Made by a program: the position numbers and the translations under genes | Notes under the pieces: generated by a model | Told to the model about the DNA's origin: nothing | Seen by the model: the letters and a program-made list of their open reading frames with translations, nothing else | Database searches by the model: none | In this document: positions 1 to 10,945 of the stretch, piece by piece | Layout: each line of letters opens with the position of its first letter | Position numbering within the stretch: the first letter of the stretch is position 1 | Assembly (NCBI GenBank): GCA_032622095.1 | Contig: CP136061.1 | Coordinates: forward strand, 173,869,692 to 173,933,691 | Length of the DNA: 64,000 nucleotides | Direction of reading: 5' to 3' | DNA from: Siphonodentalium dalli | Lineage: Eukaryota; Mollusca; Scaphopoda; Gadilida; Siphonodentaliidae

Positions 1-1026
1 AAATAAATGATTCACATGCAATTGATAAGCAGTTAATTGTGTATTTTTGAAAGTTACAAAAAATTATCACTTAGCCACGTACTGTGAACGCTGTCTCTTC
101 AAAATGCCTTCAGCCTTATTTCTTAAAACAGCCTCCTGGGAACAAGCTGAAATTGAACAATACATGTGTATTGAGTATTAAACTTCAAACATTGTCATGT
201 TTACATGTGGTCATGTACATGTATAGATCTCTAAATTACAGATTGTCTGAATTTGTATACAGTATGTGGATTTGTTTGTATATATGACATTAAAATTAAT
301 GTTTTTGTCCCAAGTGTTAAAATTAAAACTTACACAATTTAGAGAAAACACGCTACCCACTCAACTGGGACTTTCTTTGACAACAAAATGACACAAATGG
401 CTGCATATAGGCAGTTCGCTTGTGGCTGAATATAATGAAATGAGTTAAGTTGGACACAGCACCCGGCATGGTCAAAAAGATTGATCTTCTCCTTGACACT
501 GCTGAATATCATTATATCACATGAAACCCCTATTATATCATTTAAAAAGCCATTAGGTATTTCCTTATATATCACTAGTGACGAATAGCCGCGTGCTTCC
601 CAGGATACTTGGCATTGCGCCAATAAATTTAATACTATTTCGAAAAGCTATACTTGACACCAATACAACTCGTTCTGAATCAAATTTATCAAACTTGTTC
701 ATAAAATCTTATAACCCAACATAACTCATTGGAGATCCTGTATATCCCATGACCCATGTACATTTGTTATACAACATAACTGTAACAAAGTCACTGGATA
801 CTGATAGCAGCCCTATGGGACCCCATGGGATATGTCAGTCTAATGTATTAGACAATGAGCAAAGAAATTACTTTTTCATGTTTAAGTCATTTCCTATCTT
901 TACCTTTTCATGCCAGATGAGCTTTAAAAAAAAAAAAAACAATTAAACTAAATACATACACTCATTGTACTGGTAGTTAATTTAAAATCAGAAGAACAAA
1001 ATTTAAATGTTATGTACTGTACTTAC
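1..1026. other. No gene recognised
   Basis: AT-rich sequence with only short chance reading frames on both strands and an A-run near 927-940. If the minus-strand gene that starts at 5322 continues leftward, this is its intron downstream of the donor at 1021-1026. I see no RNA gene or element end here. Confidence 0.4.
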
Positions 1027-1116
1027 ATGTAAGTGATGCCGAAGATGCCCCTTTTCTTTTAGTATTTGGTTTTGAAGTTTTCTTAGCAGCTTCATTCCTT
1101 TCCCCTTTTTATGTTT
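1027..1116 (-). CDS. Lys-rich exon, distal half (interrupted by the element at 1117-2486)
   Basis: On the minus strand this stretch reads NEAAKKTSKPNTKRKG followed by a Ser/Ala segment, and it ends at a good donor (GTAAGT, complement of 1021-1026). It repeats the NEAAKK motif found twice in 2487-2566. The two parts therefore look like one exon of a Lys-rich linker with three NEAAKK units, now separated by a 1.37 kb repeat. The frame across the break depends on the length of an A-run and is not certain. Function is not recognisable; a basic low-complexity linker in a nuclear protein is one possibility. It is assigned to the gene starting at 5322 because of strand, order and splice signals. Confidence 0.4.
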
Positions 1117-2486
1117 ACCCATACCATAGTATGGTAAACATAGTGTCGTTGCCCGGATTGACCACTCGTCGTTGGTCCGTCTGTCTGTCTGTCCGTCTGT
1201 CTGTCCGTCTGTCCGTCTGTCTGTCCGTAGACACTTTACGAGTAATGCGATAACTCGAACATTTTTTATCCGATCGAAACCAAATTTTGTATATGGGTTT
1301 CTCAGCCCAAAATACAGATCGAGTTCAAATTTGGGTTTGATCCGAGATTTTGTTACAGAGTTATGGCCCTTTTTCAACTTAGAATTCACGCATTCTGCCA
1401 TAACTCAAACATTTTTTATCTGATTGGAACCAAATTTGGTATGTGAGTTACACAGCCCAAAATACAGATCGAGTTCGAATATGGGTTTGATCCGATTTAT
1501 TTTAAAGGAGTTATGAGCCTTTTTCGAGAAAAAAAAAGGAAAAAAAAAAACGATTTAAAACAAAATTTACTTTTAACTTTTATAATAATAATAATAAAAA
1601 AAATGTCATTGTCATTTGTTTTCACTTAGATATTGATGATTATGATAAAAGTTGATAAAAAGATTTCCAATGTGTCCCTTTAATTTTTTTAAATAATTAA
1701 AAAGTTTTTAAGTTAAATTTTTTTTTTTAAACTAACACCATTATAACTCTGCCAAGGGTACCCCGAATCACCACACCAAATTTGATTAAATCGGTCCAAA
1801 ATCTTGTGATATGTACTGGTAAATCTGTTTGGAGCAACATTAAATCAATTCACCAATTGCCTTTGGACTACTTAGCTATTGATAAGGCTATATTATTTTC
1901 TGATGTCTCTTACGCCAATGTGCAAATAATCTGATAAAGAAGGCTATGGTATCTAATTTAAAATAAAGTCAACAATAAACATCACATGATATTAACAGTA
2001 GACATCTCTGCTGCAGAGTTATATCTTCAGATGGTCTGATATCATTATAATTGTTATTGGTTTAATAGAGAGGTCAGTGTTCAACATAAACAATTCCTGT
2101 GATATTTTGACAGCTCTGCTATATAATTGATATTAATGGGTCAGTGGTGAGGTTGCTTATCTGTATACTAGGACACATTATTATTGTAAGCTTAAATTGG
2201 ACTCTCTTAACCCAAGTATTCCATGTCCAGGTCACAACTACACATTTAACCCATGGGCTTGCTGGCTGTGGCGGTTTAGCATTACAGATCCTGTACCAGT
2301 GCATTCTCTTATATAAATGCCAGTGACCCATAAATTCCAATAATTTGTGTTATGTACATTTGTCTATAATAGTACATAACAGTATACTCTATAATTCAAC
2401 ACCAAAACTCTCATTTATCCGATCATATTAAATTTTTATCGCCAAGGGATGGGTTAACATCTGCCGATCGTGATCGGCCTCTCGTT
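1117..2486 (+). mobile_element. Helentron-like non-autonomous element, CCATACCATAG family
   Basis: The 5' end begins ACCCATACCATAGTATGGTA, a short hairpin, followed by GTCTGTCC repeats. Core units follow (GATCGAAACCAAATTT... then CAAAATACAGATCGAGTTC). The 3' end has the hairpin CGATCGTGATCG followed by GCCTCTCGTT. The same 5' and 3' ends recur at 17856-18216. It is flanked on both sides by TTTTTATGTTT (1106-1116 and 2487-2497). This could be a target duplication, but ATGTKT may instead belong to the element, because the second copy has ATGTGT there. It sits inside a Lys-rich exon of the minus-strand gene. Family assignment is inference from the hairpin and tandem-core architecture. Confidence 0.6.
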
Positions 2487-2566
2487 TTTTTATGTTTCTT
2501 AGCAGCTTCATTCCCTTCCTTTTTTTTTGTTGATGTTTTCTTAGCAGCTTCATTCCCCTTTTTTTT
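2487..2566 (-). CDS. Lys-rich exon, proximal half
   Basis: On the minus strand an acceptor (TTTTACTTCAG) ends at 2567, followed by an A-run and two GNEAAKK units joined by a TSTKKKE spacer. The preceding exon (2998-3114) ends after the first base of a codon. With the eight A residues seen, the joined frame meets a stop after four codons; with seven the NEAAKK frame is open. Either the A-run has slipped (allele or assembly), an exon is missing between, or the gene is broken. The right side stops at the repeat at 1117-2486. Lys-rich composition suggests a basic linker; no domain is recognised. Confidence 0.4.
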
Positions 2567-2997
2567 CTGAAGTAAAATAAATGTATTTTCCGTGGAACTT
2601 GGACAGTATATTTAAGGATATAATTATATAATGGTTAATCATAATTTTTACTGATACAATTTTTTCAGTTAAAGGCATTTTCATTTGTGATGCTTAAATT
2701 CAATGACTTTTGAAGAGCATGAGTTATGGATCACGACAAACATGTATATGATCCAGACTTATTTTTATAACATGGGCTGAGAACTTTAGGTTTTACATTA
2801 ATAGGAGTGTGATAAATTTGAGTATCAAACCTGACTGCTGCGAACTAATCATATTTGGATATTGTTTTAATTTGGCACATTAGAGTAATTACCCCAGCCT
2901 CATCTGTAACTGCCACTATATTTTATTCATTCAAGAAAAAATATTGTAATTTTACTATCACAACACTGAAATCTCTCCTGAAACTAGAATTTCTTAC

Positions 2998-3114
2998 CTT
3001 CAGGGATAGTTACATATTTGAACTTCTCCAGAACATCCAAAACTTCCTTAAAAGGCAATTCGTTCAGTGATGCCTGGAACATGACACTTGCTCTTCTGAG
3101 ATATTTATTGTCAT
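2998..3114 (-). CDS. Internal exon of minus-strand gene, helical segment
   Basis: Minus-strand exon with acceptor TTTTTTGTAG before 3114 and donor GTAAGAA after 2998. It reads DNKYLRRASVMFQASL, then a stretch ending FKYVTIPE, about 38 codons, mostly helix-forming. The first exon ends with G and this one starts with AT, together making Asp, so the splice phase agrees. It is open in one frame only and both borders match consensus, which argues for a real exon. I do not recognise the family. Confidence 0.6.
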
Positions 3115-3916
3115 CTACAAAAAAAGATAAATATATGTAAATAATGTATGCAAATTTATCACTGAAATTAGCATGTTAAGTTGATCCACAGCTCATGTCA
3201 CTGGGCTCTGTCTACAAGTTGCATAGGGTCGGGAACCCAAAAAGGAGACATACATGTAAAGTTACTACAATTATTCTGATAAATATAATATATTGGTCAT
3301 GCCAGAGAAATACAATGTGCATATACAAATGAATGGTCTTACGAGATGCAGTGGTAGTATGTGGTAGACAAGGAGGGAAAACAAATTAAAGTAGCAACTC
3401 CCCTCTCTCCACCCTGATCAATTATTCCAAACTGGAGTTATTGGTCAGAAACTAATACTGATGTCAACTTATGTGTCAGATTAAATCTGGTAAATTAGTT
3501 CTAAGTGAAGTCGGAAAAAGGGCCATTTTTGATAGAAATATTCAGTGTTGAAACTTCGGGTGCCCAAAACTTGGCACCGGGCGAGATATTTTCCGACACT
3601 CCGATACAAAATGTCGCAGAAATTGTTTGCTCTGCATCGTCTGTATGGCGAAAAATAGCCCGCGGGCCTTCATCTCGGGATGTTGGATTCATCCCTTGCA
3701 TATACATATCACGTGGAATACCAAAGTGAAGTCATTTCAACTCACAGTTAAAATAAACTATATGTTTGAGTAAAACATGTTGTAAACAACTGTATTTGCA
3801 TGCACGTTAGCAATATTCAGTGCGGAATCTTCGGGCACCAGGACACCTCGCAAAAATTCCTTGATCTGGCGAAAATATCGTGGGGGCACGAAACTCCCAT
3901 GTCTCGCGGTCTTAAT

Positions 3917-5055
3917 CAGGGACGTGGCTAGAGGGTTTCATTTCAGGGGGGGGGTGTCCACCTTGGGATCTTCCAACTGCACCCCCCCCCTCCCTTGAAT
4001 CAGAATCAGACCGAACACAAGTTTTGCATAATTCCATTTGCACCCCCCCCCCCCCCCCCCCCCCCCTTTGCACCTCAGTCCTCTTATGCCTATAAACATC
4101 CAATATCTTCATAAACCATGGTTCTATATTTCTATATTCCCGGTATCAGAACATTCAGATATTTTATCCTGAAACACTGCATAAATCCTAACATCTAGTG
4201 GTCTAACTCCATGCAAATGCACATGGCTACGGGCAAGAGACCACGACACACCGGGCTGACCATGGTTGTTCGGCCCAGTGTGAGAAAATTTGGTAAATTG
4301 AACAAGAAAATTGCAAATCCTAGCATCTAGACTGGCCTCAACTGAAGCTTAATAATGCTATAGTATTGGAAATTTCAAACCTCATACTCCCCCTCAGGTT
4401 GGAAAATTCTCCAACTGATGACCATTGCAGTCCACAAGTTTGACACCAAATGTAGTAAAATATTGTTAAACTTATTAGCATTTTTGTATTGTATTTTTGA
4501 ACTGCCGACCATGGTTCGGCCCGGTGTGGGAAAATTTTGTAATCTGAACAAGAAAACCGCAAAATCCTAGCATCTAGACTAGCCTCAAGCATTCCTAGAG
4601 TTGGAAATTTCAAACCTGACACCACGCTTAGGTTGGAAAATTTACAACTGATGACAATTCCAATGACAATGTTGACCAAATGTATGACAATATTGTTTTC
4701 TTAAATTAACTAGCAGTTTTTGACTGGCCACGGGGGAGGGACCAGGACACAAGCTTTCCAAGTGTTGGAAATTTCCAACCTTTCACCCCCCTGAGGTTGG
4801 AAAATTTCCAACTGATGACCATTTCAGTCCAAAATGTTTACCAAAAATAGGAAAATATGCAAATATTGATCCAAAAACAATTAATTTCCTCCAAGAAATT
4901 GTTTGAAAATCAAACTACAAGAACATTTTCAACCTATTGTTGGTGTGAAATTTCCAACTAATGTTTTGGCGGGTGTGAAATTTCCAACTGTTGAAAATTT
5001 TGACCAAAGTTGGGGGGGGGGGGGGGGGCTGAGACCCCCCCCCCCCCCCTCTCTG
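3917..5055. mobile_element. hAT-like non-autonomous element built of GTTGGAAATTTCCAAC words
   Basis: Starts CAGGGACGTGGC and ends CTCTCTG (complement CAGAGAG). It is flanked by GTCTTAAT (3909-3916) and GTCTTGAT (5056-5063), an 8-bp near-duplication typical of hAT insertions. The interior repeats a palindromic word close to GTTGGAAATTTCCAAC many times between 4350 and 5000, and has long C and G runs near both ends (about 3950-4070 and 5014-5050). No transposase is present. It lies within the first intron of the minus-strand gene starting at 5322. Confidence 0.5.
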
Positions 5056-5150
5056 GTCTTGATCGTCACCCACCTTTTGCAGACACTTATTATGAGCAAA
5101 TAGAATGATAAAATAAGCATTAATTCAGTTTAGTATAATTTTATTCTTAC

Positions 5151-5322
5151 CTGATATTTTAACAATTGTCCCTGGGTATGGTTGTCCAACCCATCGAGCT
5201 TCCACGACTTCACCAACAACATAAACTTCGCCGTAACTCTTCCGTGGTTTTGTAATAGTGGAGATCGCCTGGATATTCCACTGTCTCTCATCATGCCAGC
5301 ATATTAACATCTTCGTAACCAT
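5151..5322 (-). CDS. First coding exon of unidentified minus-strand gene (Tudor-like N-terminus?)
   Basis: Starts at ATG (5322-5320) with a second in-frame ATG four codons later, and reads 57 codons to a donor GTAAGAATAA. The protein begins MVTKMLICWHDERQWNIQ. It then runs through a Lys/Arg-containing stretch to VGEVVEARWVGQPYPGTIV, which resembles the strand pattern of Tudor or PWWP-type reader domains (an entry-level comparison only). The codon split at the donor (G) fits the next exon at 3114. The upstream bases to 5570 are AT-rich with no clear TATA box. The gene runs opposite to MDN1 and could be nested in an MDN1 intron or be an upstream neighbour. Product unidentified; the exon itself looks sound. 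Confidence 0.6.
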
Positions 5323-6119
5323 GTTAGTTATTTATTTTTTAAATGTAAACGAATGTCGAATCTTGGATGTTGGATGAATTTAAATTTTGGAATTGGCACA
5401 AACAGGCTAAAATGTTTTTAGCCAATCAACGGTGTCTACAAAAGGTGATTCCCCCACAGAAGTAAAGCTAGTATTATTATTTTCGTATTTTACATACCGT
5501 TCCAATGTAAACAAAAATAATGAATCTGATAAACAGTTTATCGAAGTAGCGATCATTTTGACGTTGCATGTGTTTGCCAAATTTCACTAACCAATCTTTT
5601 AGCGGCACCATTTATTTATTTTACAATTGTGCTGATATTGATAGTGATACGAAAATAAACACCAAGTCACAAGGCCACACAAACTCAATGTTTTGTTTCT
5701 CAGGCATTTTTTTTTTTAAATGCATGAGGGAGGGCGATTTTTTATTTTTTTATTTATTTTTTTATCATGGGCTACTAACACTGCAGCAAGCAGTCAATTT
5801 TAGCGAAACATACCATTTAATATAATAAGGATGAACACTGTTCATCTTTATTATATTAAATGGTATTTTCCCCTAAATTTGACTGCTTGAATTGAACACT
5901 CTATCCTGTTATTGATAACCTGAATACCAGCCCAGGGGTACAATCTGTCATATTATTTTAACTAGTCTCTCTTTCAGGTGTCTCATCCCACTTGTGTATT
6001 ACAGAAACAGGAGTATTCACTTACAAGTACTGGTTCATATGATTGATTGATTTAATGTCACTCTAGCAAAGATACCACATCATCACTCGATATCAATTGA
6101 CATTCAACAGTGGCAATTA
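5323..6119. other. Intergenic stretch upstream of the 5322 gene
   Basis: Contains the likely promoter side of the minus-strand gene at 5322 and T-rich sequence at 5705-5765, plus the strong hairpin described separately at 5787-5889. No gene recognised. Confidence 0.35.
5787..5889. repeat. Long near-perfect hairpin
   Basis: The left arm TACCATTTAATATAATAAGG continuing ATGAACA (5811-5837) pairs with 5841-5865 around a loop of about three bases. The only visible mismatch in the inner stem would be a G-U pair in RNA. Outer arms CAAGCAGTCAATTT (5787-5800) and its complement (5875-5889) extend the fold across an internal loop. It may be a remnant of a small inverted-repeat element or the source of a hairpin RNA. 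No target duplication was found. Confidence 0.6.
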
Positions 6120-7280
6120 TTAAGGAAGAAGATTTATTTTATATGTCAGATATGACCCTATTGATATATGAAGGTTCAGTTTTTCATAGTACGACACTGT
6201 TGACAGTTCTGAATTCAATTTAGCATAACGAGCAGCAACAGTCGGCTTTACTAAATGACTCGGTTTGATGACAACTAACAGCTGTGAATCGGCAGCGGAT
6301 CGCACAACATCTTCACACGTGTGGGTCCTGTGGGACTGCTGAACTTCATTCAATTTTTTTCTAAGATAAAACAATGTATTTGTGCACAAGGTCTAACACT
6401 TCCACCACGCCCTCATGTACCGGTTGCCATTGTTTGGTCTTCATCCATGGTGCATCAGACTCCAAAGATGACAACTTTTCTTGGGATATTTTCTGGACGG
6501 CTTGTCTGTGACCTTTTGGGTCGTTGTATTTCAAACCGGTGAAGATTTTGAATAACCCGGTTAGCTCTGGAAATCTGTCGAGAATTGTGGTGTAGTGTGG
6601 ATCAATATACCACAGGACGGCGACGATGGCATCCACAAATGGTTTGCCAATTGTGGTGACAGCGTCAGCCGTCAAACCGACATTGTTTTTTTTCGAGCAT
6701 GTCAATGATGTCATTGAAGAGTCGGCATTTAGAATTTCCTCCATCCACCTTCTCGGGGAGAAAAACTGTATCTTGTCTATGTTTAGACTTGTCCATGAGC
6801 ATTTTGAAGGCATCTTCAGTTCGGTTTTTATTGTCATTTTTCTTGCCAGATGATTCAGATAGTTTGAACTTGAAATATTTCCCAAATTCCTCAACAATGT
6901 CTTTAACAGCAACAGACAGCGCCACAGAATGCGCCACCCACTGGAATTCACGGTCATCAGTTCTGTTCGTGCCCACAAAACATTCGATTTCGAGATCGTC
7001 AAGCTCTACATTTTTCACATCGATGACGACTTTAAGTTTTGTTATCTGGTCCCGTAATAGCTCAATTAGTGTGCCAGCTTCATTATAATCAGATATGACC
7101 GTCCAATCTAGCAAAATAGCCGTCAAATGCTTTATATGTATGCTTAGAAGTGGCATGAAATTGTTCAAAGTCGAAAAAATAATACAAACGCACCGGAAGC
7201 ACAGGAAATTCGGGTACACTCTTTTGCCGTTCCGCGCGAGATCGAGCAATATACGGAGAAACGTACCATAGAATTTTCAT
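6120..7280 (-). pseudogene. Unrecognised intronless protein-coding sequence with about three frameshifts
   Basis: Reading right to left from ATG at 7280, protein-like sequence continues through four frame segments. These are 7280 to about 7095 (MKILWYVSPYIARSRAERQ...), about 7100-6690 (LKVVIDVKNVELDDLEIECF...), about 6690-6400 (GKPFVDAIVAVLWYIDP... and VHEGVVEVLDLVHKY), and 6389-6120 (LFYLRKKLNEVQ...). Joined they would give a protein of roughly 380 residues with no introns. Composition changes smoothly across the breaks, which lie near short homopolymers, for example the T-run at about 6687. It may be a retrocopy, a decayed element-borne gene, or a gene with indel errors in the assembly. No domain or catalytic motif is recognised. 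The three internal breaks argue against an active gene as assembled. Confidence 0.5.
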
Positions 7281-8021
7281 ACCAAAATTATTTTTTTCTT
7301 CATTTTTTGCAAACGCGATAAAATGTTAAATGCGCGGTGTTTTGGGGGCATGCGCGCGCGCCTGAGAAACAAACCATTGATTTTGTGTGGCCCAACCGTT
7401 CTCAGATATTTTTGTCCACGTGCTGATGTTTACATAAAATTTCAATCGTGGCATTACTCCATTAGTACTGTTCATCGATGTCATATTTACATCCATCGAC
7501 GTATTTATTACGTTTATTATATAATTTTAACATGCTACATATCATAATAAATTTGATAACATTTAATTTGCGATGAAAACACACACCGTGTAGTGCTTAA
7601 TAGAAGAAATCTCGGAGAGTGAACGACTGACTTTGTGACTAAAGCGATACATCAATGATCATATGAACTTTATATGAAGGACCGAAGACAGCATCAAGCG
7701 TTTAACGTACCAAGGGTCAAGCAAATCATTACAGCACCAGAGACTTTAAATCAACGTTAGAGTGATTACAGAAAACAACAACAATCAATGATCTCATCAT
7801 ACAGATTAAAAATTATCATCTTAATTTGAAGAATCGTGGAGTGATTGTCACTATCCAGTTTGAACATGGTAAGTTGAAAATTAGTGTGTATAGGGCCAAT
7901 ACATGTAGGTCTACATGTACATCATAGTGTAGCGGTCACATTATAAATATAGAAGGCCGATGACTTCTCTGATCGAGAGGTCTACATGTAGATCTCTTGG
8001 TCACGGTCGTTAGACGCTTTG
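7281..8021. other. Stretch with a candidate 5' exon ending ATG/GTAAGT
   Basis: The sequence at 7590-7868 has few stops of interest and ends TTTGAACATG directly followed by GTAAGTTGAA. This looks like a leader exon whose start codon abuts a strong donor (ATG 7866-7868, GT 7869-7870). It lies upstream of the transposase exon that starts at 11513, but a direct splice would put that exon in the wrong frame, so the link is unproven. The rest holds no recognised gene. Confidence 0.25.
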
Positions 8022-8108
8022 TGTGATCACCGAAGTTGAGCAACGTCGAGCCCGGTTACTACCTTGATGGGTGACCGGTGACCTGAGATTTCGGGTGCTG
8101 CCAACTTT
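8022..8108 (+). ncRNA. 5S rRNA-derived segment (pseudogene or 5S-headed SINE)
   Basis: The segment reads TGATCACCGAAGTTGAGCAA, CGTCGAGCCCGGTTACTACC and TTGATGGGTGACC, and later TTTCGGGTGCTG. These match the internal control region and 3' half of metazoan 5S rRNA (the A-box-like AGTTGAGCAACGTCGAGCC and the C-box-like GATGGGTGACC). The 5' third of a normal 5S gene is missing or replaced (CGGTCGTTAGACGC...), and the 3' part departs from the usual form. It is therefore probably a 5S pseudogene or the head of a 5S-derived SINE. Pol III box sequences are largely kept. Confidence 0.65.
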
Positions 8109-8206
8109 CGGTGCGACTCCCGCACTTCTCTCTCTCGTTCTGTTACAATAGTGATACACATGCACTGATGCAGTTAGTAGTTACTAGGCAAACAGTTTAA
8201 CTTTGA

Positions 8207-9018
8207 TAAAGTTCCAAAAAATCTTATTTCAATCAAATTTATTAATGGTATCACAAAGAGCGAAGCGAAAGTAGTGAAGGGATTTAAAAATATCTATACA
8301 AACATATGTATCTCAAATAAACACAGTTTAACTTTAACGCATATCTCTCATCCGATCGTCACCAAATACTCCATATGGATCATCAGGGTCACCTCTAGAT
8401 CATGTAGATGGGCGCTTAACTAAATTTGACTTTGTAAAGTTTAAGCTATTGCCATGGGTTGGATCCGTCCGTGCGTCTGTCCATCAACAATTTCCCTTGG
8501 CACACCCTACAGGCCAACTCGCTCATCCAATCGTCATAAAATTTCATAGGATCTTGGGAGGTGACCTCTAGATGGGAGCTTATCATTTTTTCCAAATTTC
8601 GCAGCTGAGTTTCGTTGAAAAACATGGCCACCAGTGGCCATCTTGGATTTCAGTTTTGAATCCATTAGCACACCTTACACTTACGGGCCACATCTCTCAC
8701 CCGATCTTCACCAAACTTCATATCATGGATCATTCGGGTGACCTCTAGGTGGGAGCTTAATTTTTTTTTCTGAATTTCATTTAAAAACATTAGGTCGCCA
8801 GCTTGGATTTTACTCTTTGCATCACTAAATCATTTTGCACACCCAACAGTAATTCCATATCGCCCCATTAACTGTAGCATTTGATATTGCGCACCTCTCC
8901 AAGTTGCGCCTCAGTTTCAATGACACTTTCATTTTTTAAATTCCTTCACTACATTTGCTTCACTCTTAGTTATACCATTCAGAAATTTGATTGAAACCTG
9001 ATTTTTGGGGACTTTATG
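8207..9018. repeat. Inverted arms of about 80 bp around a Helentron-like fragment
   Basis: 8207-8285 and 8938-9018 are inverted copies (for example GATTTGATTGAAA-type sequence and CCTTCACTAC on the right arm). Between them lies a piece of the AGCTCAAC family: start TTTGTAAAGTTTAAGCTATTGCCATGGG at about 8423, cores with GGTGACCTCTAGATGGGAGC, and a decayed 3' hairpin near 8915-8930. The arms could be an older TIR element into which the fragment inserted. No target duplication found. Confidence 0.45.
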
Positions 9019-9059
9019 TCCAGAAATAGTGGTGCCTGTATAGTACAATGACTTTCTGT

Positions 9060-10450
9060 ACTGTCTAAAGTAGCGATCACACAAGTACTTTGCGTTGAAA
9101 TAACACCAATGCGTTAAGACGGCTGCAATGCGTCTGTTACATTGTATGCGTTGACTCACACAATGGAGAGATTTTCAATGCAATGTAAAGCATTACGCAT
9201 ACCCTATGTGGCGAGCATCATGACATTGTTTTAATTCAATCGATAAAAGATGGCTGTTTTCGAAGTGAAGGAAAATAGACTTGTATTTATGTCAATATAC
9301 AGTGTTGCTAGTAGTTATTTGGATTTATAGGTTTTCCCTTATCGTGCAATTAATTTATTACAGATAGACTGATTTGCATTATTGCATTTATTCCAATTTC
9401 AAACTTATTGGTTCCAATTATCTGCTCAAACGTCAATGCATTCTGTTATTTGTGATCCACTGATTGTGAATCATTTTCATGATCAAACTCTCATTCAAAA
9501 TGGGAGAAAACAATGGATTGCATCGACACTTTCGACAAAGCATATACTTTGTGAAAATTGCTGTCACTGGCACAAAGTTATTAATGATTCGTCGCCGTCT
9601 TTTTTACTGTTCCAAAATATGAGTTATTTCCAGACTTGAAACCATATGAGGGCATACGGTACATAAGTATTTACCCATTTATTGTAATATGAATTTAGAA
9701 AAACAGGTAGGAAACCCTGACAGACATCTGAGTGACTAACTGAACTACACTAAATACAACTTAACAAATCTTCTACATGTATTTCAGCAACCATACCATG
9801 TGAAGCAAATGTTGTGCAGAAGACTACCAGTATGTGATTGTGATGTGTATCTACTAGTAATCCTCTGGCTGAAGAATACCATGAAAACAAAATCAAATGA
9901 TGTGTCTTAGCAGGTACCTGGAGTCCGTTATTGACACACTTGCATAACCCGGTAAGTTGAATGGTACCGTTCGTCATAGATATAGATATATATATAAGCA
10001 AGACTACACCGACCATGTGTCAACCTGGTTTAAATGGGTGCTGGTCAAGACGTATATAAACCAAATCTTTTACTTACCGTACCTTTTTAGTTAGGAAAAT
10101 TACAATGAAATAAATGTGCCCCCTATGTTGAATATATTAATATCATTATATATGTAATAGCAATAACTATATTAACCATAATAATATCTGAGACATAAGT
10201 AGTGTTCAGGCGAGTACATTGGGTGCGTTGTATTTAAATTGGATTACAGACAATAACACCTGAGTTTTGAAGGCGTTCAGACGGCTGCGATGCACCCGTT
10301 ATGTTGCATCTGTTAACTCACAAAACGGAGAAATTCTATTTTAAATGCAACATGAAGCATAACTCATTACTTATATGGCATGCATCATGATGTTTGCCAA
10401 TTTCAATTGATAAAAAGATAGTGGCTGTCTACAAAGTGAAGTAAAATCAA
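9060..10450. repeat. Diverged direct repeat pair (about 9060-9290 and 10205-10450)
   Basis: Both parts share the order AGACGGCTGC(A/G)ATGC, a GTTA(C/T)..TTG stretch, CTCACA(C/A)AA(T/C)GGAGA, a CATCATGA block and a GTGAAG(G/T)(A)AAAT end, with many substitutions. They are old copies of one unidentified repeat. Between them (9300-10200) I see no gene. Confidence 0.4.
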
Positions 10451-10734
10451 TTCCAATATTTAAATTACTAGCTGCAATTATGAATCAGAAGCTGAGTTAG
10501 CTCTGCATTATAACGCAACATACCCACCCGTGTGGTGTGAATGGTTTATTGAGGACAATGAACACTCCTTAAAACACTCCACTCATGTCCTTATGTCATA
10601 ACCAGAAGATATGAAAAAAACTATAAAATAGTATCGAAAGCTGTCTACCGTCCTTATTCTTTTCATGCCATCACCGGAAACACAGGTATAAATTAGTTTT
10701 AGCGAAGGGGCAAACAGCAAAAGTTATTTTAAAA

Positions 10735-10945
10735 TATTTATTTTTGGATACGACTCTGCCTGAGTATCTCAGTCGTAGTAGCTATGCCCACCACAGCTGG
10801 TATGTGACATGGGGAGGGGGTGTCTTATGCACAGGACATTTTCAATGCAGAACATTTTCCAAATTATGCACCAGACATCTTCAATGCAGAACATTTTCAA
10901 AATTATCCCCTTTCCAAGTTGAGCAACAGTGTCATTGACACTTTC
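10735..10945. mobile_element. Fragment of AGCTCAAC-family Helentron-like element
   Basis: The 3' end is clear: AAGTTGAGCAACAGTGTCAT followed by TGACACTTTCATT, the same terminal hairpin (AGTGTCA/TGACACT) and tail seen at 31395-31410. A short internal duplication of CAATGCAGAACATTTTC lies at about 10841 and 10884. From 10946 to 11512 nothing is recognised. Confidence 0.45.

Noticed and set aside
1172-1423. Reading frames of SVCPSVRP type (also 26943-27325)
   Set aside because: Translations of TCCG/TCTG simple repeats within Helentron-like elements, open on both strands because of the repeat.
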